The translations under genes were made by a program, and so were the position numbers. The notes under the pieces were generated by a model that was given only the letters and a program-made list of their open reading frames with translations, searched no databases and was not told the DNA's origin. Positions 7,136 to 11,923 of a stretch of DNA of 11,923 nt are shown one piece after another; within the stretch, counting starts at the first letter, position 1, and each line of letters starts with the position of its first letter. The stretch comes from JAVKFF01 sp040226215. Lineage in GTDB: Bacteria; Pseudomonadota; Alphaproteobacteria; DSM-16000; Inquilinaceae. Location of the stretch: contig JAVKFF010000076.1 of assembly GCA_040226215.1 (NCBI GenBank), forward strand, positions 1-11,923, given 5' to 3'.

Positions 7136-7164
7136 AAAATGAAACGTTTCAACAGCCCGGTCAA
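7136..7164 (-). promoter_or_regulatory. Predicted sigma70-type promoter of the leftward catabolic operon
   Basis: On the - strand, TTGACC (7164-7159) and CATTTT (7141-7136) are separated by 17 bases. The -35 is near consensus; the -10 is poor (3 of 6), as expected for a regulated promoter. Transcription would start near 7128, about 30 bases before the strong ribosome site of the small leader ORF. Confidence 0.5.
7140..7151. promoter_or_regulatory. LacI-family-type operator palindrome
   Basis: TGAAACGTTTCA is a perfect 12-bp palindrome with the central CG pair and AAACGTTT core typical of LacI/GalR-family operators. It lies within the -35/-10 spacer of the predicted leftward promoter, a position where bound repressor blocks RNA polymerase. 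No LacI-type gene is in the window. Confidence 0.65.
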
Positions 7165-7281
7165 CGGGAATCTCGCCCCGACCAGCTGCGGAGAGGAGGG
7201 TGACTTGATGAGCCAGCCAACGCGAATTATCCGGAAGCGCAGAGAATCTTGCGAAATAGCCGGTCCGGTGGCACCGTGAAG

Positions 7282-7299
7282 CAGGATCACACAATCCTG
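7282..7299. repeat. Interrupted palindrome upstream of the fumarase gene
   Basis: CAGGAT and ATCCTG flank a 6-base spacer, 60 bases upstream of the fumarase start. It could be a regulator half-site pair or a short leader hairpin. No clear -35/-10 pair for the fumarase gene was found nearby. Confidence 0.3.
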
Positions 7300-7359
7300 G
7301 CTGAAGGCTGGCACCAGATCCTTAATTCCACACCGGCATGTTGGATGTAAACGATATCG

Positions 7360-8982
7360 ATGACCGCAACCGAAGCGACCGGCGCCGGCCTTCCTATGGT
7401 CGATCTGCACCCGAGACCCGGGCCGGATCTCGCCTGGCGGCGACTCGACCTTGCGTCGCCGGAGCGCCGGGAGATCGATGGCGAGCACTGGTTCAGTCTG
7501 CCCGGCGAGACGTTGCGGCAGCTCACCGCCATCGCCTTCGACGAGATCGAGCACCTGTTCAGGCCAAGTCACCTGGCCCAGCTTCGTGCCATACTCGACG
7601 ACCCTGAGGCCTCGGAGAACGATCGCTATGTCGCAGGGGAACTGCTGCGCAACGCCGTCATCTCCGCAGGGCGTGAACTGCCGTCATGTCAGGATACCGG
7701 CACCGCCGTCGTGCTGGGATGGAAGGGCGAGCGGTTCCGCGTCGACGGATCGATCGTCGAGAATGTCTCCGCTGGCATCGCCGATACTTTCGGGGCACGT
7801 AATCTACGGTTCAGTCAACTCGCGCCGACCAGCATGTGGGATGAGCGCAACACCGGCAACAACCTACCGGCCCAGATCGACATTCACGCCTGTGAGGGCA
7901 ATGCGCTGGAACTCCTGTTCATCGCCAAGGGCGGCGGGTCGGCCAACAAGACCTACCTTTTCCAGGAGTCCAAGGCGCTGCTCTCGCCCAGCCGATTCCT
8001 ACCCTTCATCGATGAAAAGCTGCGCACCCTGGGCACCGCCGCCTGCCCGCCCTATCACCTGGCGCTGGTGGTCGGCGGGCTGTCGGCGGAACAGACGCTG
8101 CAGGCATTGAAGCTTGCCTCGACGCGGGCGCTGGATGGACTTCCCGAGGCCGGGGACGGCCTCGGCGGTGCCTTCCGCGACCGCGACTTGGAGCGGCAGA
8201 TCCTCGGCATTACCCGCGACCTCGGCATCGGGGCGCAGTTCGGCGGCAAGTATTTCTGCCACGACGTGCGGGTGATCCGCCTGCCCCGGCACGCCGGATC
8301 GCTGCCCATCGGCCTCGGTGTCTCCTGCTCGGCCGACCGCCAGATCCATGCGCGTATCGATGCCGACGGCGTCTGCCTTGAGGCGCTGGAGACAGACCCC
8401 GCACGCTACCTGCCCGACGTCGACACGCCTGCAGGCGTGAGCGTCCCGATGGACCTCGATCAACCGATGCCTGCGATCAGGCAACGGCTTTCGGCCTTGC
8501 CAGTGGGCACGCGGCTCTCTCTCACCGGCCCCCTGATCGTCGCTCGCGACGTGGTCCACGCCCGGCTGCGCGACCGCTTGGAGGCCGGCGAGCCGCTGCC
8601 CGGCTATCTGCGCGACCACCCTGTCTACTATGCCGGCCCGGCCAAGACACCGGTCGGCCGGCCATCGGGCTCGTTCGGCCCCACCACGTCGGCGCGCATG
8701 GACAGCTACCTGCCCGCCTTTCAGGCGGCGGGCGCCAGCCTCGTCACAATCGGCAAGGGTAATCGTGGTCGAGCAACGATCGAGAGCTGCCAAGCCCATG
8801 GTGGATTCTACCTCGGCGCCCCAGGCGGCATCGCCGCGCGAATTGCCGACACCGCGATCCGACATATCGAAGCCATCGACCACACCGATCTCGGCATGGA
8901 GGCGGTCTGGCGTATCGAGGTAGCGGATTTCCCTGCAGTCATCATTACCGACGACAAGGGTAACGACCTCTACCGCAGCTGA
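7360..8982 (+). CDS. fumA: Class I (iron-sulfur) fumarate hydratase, FumA/FumB type
   Basis: 540 aa, against 548 in E. coli FumA. Single-chain class I hydro-lyase: the alpha-type and beta-type regions are fused. The three [4Fe-4S] ligands are present: Cys110 (PSCQDTGT), Cys229 (TAACPPYH) and Cys323 (GVSCSADR). Their spacing of 119 and 94 residues is identical to FumA Cys105/224/318. Other signatures are DPEASENDRY, AKGGGSANKTYL, GAQFGGKYF, GPAKTP and GSFGPTTSARMDSY. It interconverts fumarate and malate in the cytoplasm with an oxygen-sensitive cluster. Class I relatives include mesaconase and tartrate dehydratase activities, so a side role on another dicarboxylate cannot be excluded. ATG 7360 has only a weak purine-rich site upstream; Met13 (7396) is an alternative. 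It is transcribed divergently from the catabolic operon across a 460-bp region holding the operator. Confidence 0.95.
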   Translation: MTATEATGAGLPMVDLHPRPGPDLAWRRLDLASPERREIDGEHWFSLPGETLRQLTAIAFDEIEHLFRPSHLAQLRAILDDPEASENDRYVAGELLRNAVISAGRELPSCQDTGTAVVLGWKGERFRVDGSIVENVSAGIADTFGARNLRFSQLAPTSMWDERNTGNNLPAQIDIHACEGNALELLFIAKGGGSANKTYLFQESKALLSPSRFLPFIDEKLRTLGTAACPPYHLALVVGGLSAEQTLQALKLASTRALDGLPEAGDGLGGAFRDRDLERQILGITRDLGIGAQFGGKYFCHDVRVIRLPRHAGSLPIGLGVSCSADRQIHARIDADGVCLEALETDPARYLPDVDTPAGVSVPMDLDQPMPAIRQRLSALPVGTRLSLTGPLIVARDVVHARLRDRLEAGEPLPGYLRDHPVYYAGPAKTPVGRPSGSFGPTTSARMDSYLPAFQAAGASLVTIGKGNRGRATIESCQAHGGFYLGAPGGIAARIADTAIRHIEAIDHTDLGMEAVWRIEVADFPAVIITDDKGNDLYRS

Positions 8983-9006
8983 TTGACGCGATTTCAATGA
9001 GCAACC

Positions 9007-9032
9007 CGAGCTACTCCTCATCCGTTGGACAG
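9007..9032 (+). repeat. Terminal inverted repeat, distal end of the deleted IS element
   Basis: This end reads inward with CTACTCC and ends in GGACAG. It matches the reverse complement of 9218-9243 at 18 of 26 bases. Confidence 0.65.
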
Positions 9033-9039
9033 GTTTGAC

Positions 9040-9162
9040 GTGGATCATCGTCGAGTGCACGTCGAACCGGCTCGCCAGCTCGGCGACCGTCTGCTCGCCC
9101 TTCAACACTTCGAGCGCCACAGGCGCCTTGAACTCAGGCTTGTACTGCCTGCGCTTCGTCAT
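9040..9162 (-). pseudogene. IS3-family transposase OrfA, N-terminal 41 codons only
   Basis: From ATG 9162 the frame reads MTKRRQYKPEFKAPVALEVL and continues to SRFDVHSTMIH. This is the helix-turn-helix (HTH_Tnp_1) opening of IS3-family OrfA proteins, which bind the element's terminal repeats. After MIH, where relatives continue with a Trp-Lys-Lys-type stretch, the sequence switches into the other terminal repeat. The remaining OrfA and the DDE-containing OrfB are deleted. The frame stays open far into the fumarase gene on the opposite strand, but that is chance. It cannot make an active transposase; a DNA-binding fragment is conceivable but unlikely. Confidence 0.85.
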
Positions 9163-9217
9163 CGCTGATCACTTCTCTGCGAAGACCAGCAGACACCGAA
9201 CGCGTAGCTTAGCGTCA

Positions 9218-9243
9218 CTGTCCGATTGCCGGGGAGTAGATCA
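9218..9243 (-). repeat. Terminal inverted repeat, transposase-proximal end of the deleted IS element
   Basis: Read on the - strand it begins TGATCTACTCC and ends in GGACAG, 55 bases upstream of the transposase fragment's ATG at 9162. It is the partner of 9007-9032. Confidence 0.65.
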
Positions 9244-9391
9244 GTTGTCGCGACGGCTACCCGAATGGAGCACACCATTTCTCTCGCCCACCCGTCCCGA
9301 GTGAAGCTGCCGAAGAAGCCAAGTTAAGCAAAACCCGATATTATCCCCTTTGAAACTTATTCCCTCTTCGATCGTACTCATGATTTGCCTG

Positions 9392-10312
9392 TCATGGCCG
9401 ATAGACCGGCGGCGTCCGGGCGAAGAAGCCATAGAGGATGTCGTGGACCATCAGGTAGTTCTTCTGCTGGAAGGAGGCGTGCGAGATGCCGGGCATGACG
9501 GTGAACTGCTTGTCCGGGTTCGGCAGCTGCTCGAAGAACTCCAGGAGATCGTTGAAGCCGGCGATACCGTCGTATTCGCCGCGCATCACCAGGGTCGGCG
9601 CCGTGATCGCCGCGGGATCGTTGAGCGGCAGGTTGGCGCACATGTCGATATAGGTGCCGTTGGGCATCGAGTCGTCGAGCGCCGTGATCGCCTCGGCGAA
9701 GGCGTCCACGACCCGATCCTCCGCTGTTCCCGGATGATCCCGCGTGAAGATGGTCTGCACGAAGGCGCGGTCGATCGGCCGGCGCTCCCCCTCCTTGAAG
9801 TTGGGCAGCTTCTTTCGACGTTCCGCCAGGGTGGGGCTGCCCTTGCCGGTCCAGACATAGGCGTCGAGCGCCAGTCGGCTGACGCGCTCGGGATGCGCCT
9901 CGGCGAAGCTGGCTGCCTTCAGAGCGCCAGAGGAGATGCCATAAAGGCAGACCGGACTGCTCTGCCTCGTCCGTTCGATATAGTCCGTGGCGGCGGCGAT
10001 GTCCGCCGCGCCCTCGGCAATGAAGGCGTTGAATCCGGGGGGCTTGCCCGACCGGCCGTAGCCACGCGAATCGAAGCACCAGGCGTCGAACCCGCGTGCG
10101 GCGAACCAATCCATCACCGAAGAGTGCGGCCGTCCCGGCACCTTCAGATCGAAGGTCGGCTGAGAGGCCATTGACGAGCCGCGCACGAAGACCACGGTGC
10201 CCCGCTTCTGCGCGCCGGCGAGTGCCGGCTTCTCGAACAGGAACAGATCGGAGCCATCGATCGTCGTCCAGTGGTCGTTGCCCGGGATCGGGTCATTCGC
10301 TGCGTCCGGCAT
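9392..10312 (-). CDS. Alpha/beta hydrolase
   Basis: 306 aa with a complete alpha/beta-hydrolase catalytic triad. The nucleophile Ser127 sits in the elbow GISSG (125-129), the acid is Asp248 (RGEYDG), and the base is His278 (PGISHASF). The oxyanion-hole region near VRGSSMAS (43-50) and the DSRGYGRSGKP segment (81-91) are typical of the alpha/beta hydrolase fold 1 group. A cap domain is likely between residues 155 and 235. No signal peptide is seen, so it should be cytoplasmic. It would hydrolyse an ester, lactone or C-C bond; the substrate cannot be told. ATG 10312 has only a weak upstream GGA. The gene is transcribed leftward toward the IS remnant and is separated from the catabolic operon by the fumarase gene, so a functional link is speculative. 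Confidence 0.9.
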   Translation of the reverse strand: MPDAANDPIPGNDHWTTIDGSDLFLFEKPALAGAQKRGTVVFVRGSSMASQPTFDLKVPGRPHSSVMDWFAARGFDAWCFDSRGYGRSGKPPGFNAFIAEGAADIAAATDYIERTRQSSPVCLYGISSGALKAASFAEAHPERVSRLALDAYVWTGKGSPTLAERRKKLPNFKEGERRPIDRAFVQTIFTRDHPGTAEDRVVDAFAEAITALDDSMPNGTYIDMCANLPLNDPAAITAPTLVMRGEYDGIAGFNDLLEFFEQLPNPDKQFTVMPGISHASFQQKNYLMVHDILYGFFARTPPVYRP

Positions 10313-10351
10313 GAGAGAAATTCCGTCTTGTTGGGAGCTGCAAGGTGACGT

Positions 10352-10390
10352 CCTCGCGCCAGGCGCGAGGCGACAAGGGGGGGCGCCCCC
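10352..10390. repeat. Two adjacent GC palindromes
   Basis: CCTCGCGCC and GGCGCGAGG flank a single A (10352-10370). Seven bases later GGGGGCGCCCCC (10379-10390) is a perfect 12-bp palindrome within a longer G-run. They lie in the gap between the leftward hydrolase and the rightward terminase remnant. They could be an end-point scar of the phage-derived segment, a protein site or a hairpin leader; no T-run supports a terminator. Confidence 0.4.
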
Positions 10391-10477
10391 AGAACGACCG
10401 GGCGACCCCTTCGTCCGTGACTGTCGCTACTCGACGGCCCAGCGGCCCAGCCTACATTCGACCAGGGTTCGGAATGC

Positions 10478-11038
10478 ATGGCCCCGGATGGCATGCCGAC
10501 GAGCCCCGCAGCCGAGCCGACGCGTGACTATTCCGCGTGCATCATCGCGGGGGAACGGGAAGGGGTGTGGAACATACTCGACCTGTGGCGCGGGCACTTG
10601 GAGTTTGCTGCGCTCAAACAGCAGGTGATCACTCTAGCCAGACGCTGGCGCGCCAATCGGGTGCTACTCGAAGGTGACCATGTCGGCCGCTCTCTGAGAT
10701 CCGATATCACCGGAAACCGTATGCTGCCGGCGGCGACTCAGCTCGTCCTGGTGCAGCCTGAAGGGGGCAAATTGAGTCGGATGATCGCTCAGACCGACAA
10801 GATCGCCGAAGGCCGCATTCTCATTCCCCGAGATGCGAACTGGCTGGAAGCCTTTCGCCGAGAGCTCATTGCCTTTCCGTCGGGAAAGTATGACGACCAG
10901 GTCGATGCTCTGTCTCAGCTTCTCAACTACGTCCACTCGAACAGGGGCCGGGCGCTCGCCAACACCAACCACGCAACGGGTCGTCGCGTGAGACGACACT
11001 CACGTCGCCAACGGTCGAGCCGCCTACGTTTGAGGTGA
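10478..11038 (+). pseudogene. Phage terminase large subunit, C-terminal nuclease fragment (prophage relic)
   Basis: From about residue 17 (DYSACIIAG) the 186-aa frame matches the C-terminal RNase H-like nuclease domain of phage large terminases (Terminase_6C type). It has DLWRGHLEF, a catalytic-type Glu65 in LLEGD, and the acidic pair Asp140/Asp143 in DDQVDALSQLLN. The N-terminal ATPase (Walker A/B) and the first nuclease Asp (usually in a D-T-A motif just before DYS) are absent. None of the three frames upstream restores them. The first 16 residues and the basic tail after residue 160 look like fortuitous sequence. A full TerL is around 450-550 aa, so this is a truncated, non-functional packaging gene. 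The ATG at 10478 need not be a genuine start. Confidence 0.8.
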
Positions 11039-11407
11039 CCCATGATACGGGTTCGGCTCCCGGGCATTGAAAGTCGCGGTTGGCCTGCGCATCCAGCCAC
11101 TCATCGCGGATTGCGCTCGCTGTGGCGAGAATGGAGTGGACTTCTCCGCCGGTGAGAGCCGCAATGCGGGACGCTGGATTAAAGGCTGGCAGCCCTGCCT
11201 GTACGCTATCGGTGCGGGGCTTGGGATGGTGACGGTGCCTTGCCGCCGAACCCGAGTTGGAGAGCCATCCCCATGCCAGCCCGACAACTGACATTCGTTC
11301 CCATCGGCACTGTTGGATCGCATGTCTCGCAACAGGCTACGCTGCGTCGCAAACCCCATCCCGGCCACCTCTGTCTGATCGTCAGCCCTTGCTGAGCGGC
11401 AACTTCC
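11039..11407. other. Gene-poor stretch after the terminase remnant
   Basis: About 370 bases without a convincing gene on either strand. Short open frames exist, including a leftward one reading GEVHSILATASAIRDEWLDA, but none has a good start, ribosome site or recognisable family. It may be decayed phage or mobile-element DNA. Confidence 0.4.
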
Positions 11408-11623
11408 ATGCCTGACGACCTCATCCCCGCTCTGTTTGCACTCGCCACCGTCGTCGCCGAGCGCCTGCACGACACCGCGATCGCCGGTCAGGATGCCGGT
11501 ATCGATCCCGGGAGGGCTGAGGAGCTTGCGCAGCGCCTGAAGCAGCAGGCCGCGGATATCGATGCGCTTGCCAGCGCGATCCTCGTCGCAAACGACATCA
11601 CGAGTTCCGATTTAAGGCCCTAA
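11408..11623 (+). CDS. Small helical hypothetical protein (71 aa)
   Basis: ATG 11408 to TAA 11623. The product is short, acidic and predicted helical. A helix with ALFALATVVAERLHDTAIAG (8-27) is followed by a polar stretch and a second helix rich in heptad-like Ala/Leu/Gln positions (GRAEELAQRLKQQAADIDAL, 35-54), suggestive of a helical hairpin or short coiled coil. There is no signal peptide and no transmembrane segment. The upstream ribosome site (GAGCGG) is modest. The codon pattern is coding-like. I do not recognise a family. It lies between the terminase relic and a DUF3489 gene, consistent with an accessory island. Confidence 0.6.
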   Translation: MPDDLIPALFALATVVAERLHDTAIAGQDAGIDPGRAEELAQRLKQQAADIDALASAILVANDITSSDLRP

Positions 11624-11714
11624 ACGGACTGAACTTCCCCGCCCCGGCAAGCATTGCTGTCCCTATGGCGTGAACGCCCCGCCCGGCCGGCCGATCCGGC
11701 CCACAAGTCCGGGG

Positions 11715-11767
11715 CTCGGGGTGGTGCCGGGCACCGCCGATCTCCGACGGTGCCACGACACCCCGAG
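11715..11767 (+). promoter_or_regulatory. Long leader hairpin reaching into the DUF3489 ribosome site
   Basis: CTCGGGGTG (11715-11723) pairs perfectly with CACCCCGAG (11759-11767), and GGCACCG (11730-11736) with CGGTGCC (11748-11754), around an 11-nt loop with a small internal loop. The final GAG of the 3' arm is the start of the GAGGAGG Shine-Dalgarno (11765-11771) for the gene at 11779. Folding could therefore mask translation initiation. Confidence 0.5.
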
Positions 11768-11778
11768 GAGGTCATGCC

Positions 11779-11923
11779 ATGTCCAGGCTCACCGATACCC
11801 AGCTCGTCATCCTCTCCGCCGCCGCCCAGCGTCCGGACGGGACCGTCCTGCCCCTGCCCGGCTCGCTGACCATCAACAAGGGCGCCGCCGGCTCGGTGCT
11901 GAAGAGCCTCGTCAGGCGCGGCC
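11779..11923 (+). CDS. DUF3489 domain protein, N-terminus only (runs off right edge)
   Basis: ATG 11779 is preceded by GAGGAGG at good spacing. The 48 visible residues begin MSRLTDTQLVILSAAAQRPD and continue with LPLPGSL, INKGAAGSVLKSLVRRG. This is the characteristic opening of DUF3489 proteins: a helical, winged-helix-like N-terminal module with an LxTQLxILSAAAQR signature. The C-terminal part lies beyond 11923. In alphaproteobacterial genomes these genes are often found beside DUF2924 genes and large serine recombinases in integrated elements, which matches the phage relic upstream. The molecular function is unknown; a DNA-binding or recombination-accessory role is only inference. An out-of-frame ATG at 11774 is ignored. 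Confidence 0.8.
   Translation, partial: MSRLTDTQLVILSAAAQRPDGTVLPLPGSLTINKGAAGSVLKSLVRRG

Larger units (their letters stand above)
9007..9243 (-). mobile_element. Internally deleted IS3-type element (MITE-like, about 237 bp)
   Basis: The two ends form 26-bp terminal inverted repeats (9007-9032 and 9218-9243) matching at 18 of 26 positions; both include CTACTCC near the outer end and GGACAG at the inner end. Between them lie only the start of an IS3-family orfA and a short junction, so nearly all of orfA and all of orfB are missing. No convincing target duplication is visible. It begins 24 bases after the fumarase stop codon. Confidence 0.7.

Noticed and set aside
6896..7294. N-terminal extension of the enolase-family protein by up to 133 residues
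   Set aside because: The extension has no family match, is Arg/Ser-rich, would start upstream of the predicted promoter, and the family begins at MPDVMRIERIET.
7345..7359. TGTAAACG next to the fumarase start, considered as a second LacI-type operator
   Set aside because: Only one half-site fits; the other half (ATATCG) does not complete the palindrome.
7999..9162. Continuous - strand frame that would fuse a transposase start to about 340 further residues
   Set aside because: Only the first 41 codons match IS3 OrfA. The rest crosses the IS end and runs antisense through the fumarase gene.
11654..11869. 71-codon + strand frame overlapping the DUF3489 start
   Set aside because: Pro/Ser/Arg-rich shadow in another frame, without a ribosome site, and inconsistent with the DUF3489 gene.
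1..11923. CRISPR arrays, tRNA or rRNA genes
   Set aside because: No regularly spaced direct repeats and no cloverleaf or rRNA-like segments were recognised on either strand.

Overview
The window is GC-rich, with strongly GC-biased third codon positions and overlapping or closely packed genes. Gene content (class I fumarase, TRAP solute receptors, acetoin/pyruvate-type 2-oxoacid dehydrogenase, DUF3489) suggests an alphaproteobacterium, possibly of the Rhodospirillales. That placement is inference from style and families, not from a marker gene.

Positions 1-7164 hold one leftward catabolic operon. Its promoter lies near 7136-7164, with a perfect LacI-type palindrome (TGAAACGTTTCA) between the -35 and -10. 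In transcription order it contains: a small unrecognised ORF with a very strong ribosome site (7095-6949); a mandelate-racemase-subgroup enolase-superfamily enzyme (6895-5771); two tandem TRAP solute-binding receptors about 71% identical (5729-4746 and 4660-3644), each followed by a GC-rich stem-loop; E1alpha, E1beta and E2 of a 2-oxoacid dehydrogenase complex (3558-257); and the N-terminus of an SDR dehydrogenase that overlaps E2 by 4 bases and runs off the left edge. A likely reading is uptake of an organic or sugar acid, dehydration to a 2-oxo acid, and oxidative decarboxylation to an acyl-CoA, with the SDR adding a redox step. The substrate is not identifiable from sequence. The TRAP membrane subunits (DctQ/DctM), the E3 lipoamide dehydrogenase and the repressor are not in the window.

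A class I [4Fe-4S] fumarate hydratase is divergently encoded on the + strand (7360-8982). It has exactly the cysteine spacing of E. coli FumA. Just behind it (9007-9243) is a 237-bp internally deleted IS3-type element with two terminal inverted repeats and the first 41 codons of a transposase. An alpha/beta hydrolase with an intact Ser-Asp-His triad follows on the - strand (10312-9392).

From about 10330 the content changes to accessory or prophage-derived DNA. It holds two GC palindromes, the C-terminal nuclease half of a phage terminase large subunit (10478-11038), a gene-poor stretch, a small helical hypothetical protein (11408-11623), and the start of a DUF3489 protein (11779 to the right edge). 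The DUF3489 leader can fold into a long hairpin that reaches into its ribosome-binding site.
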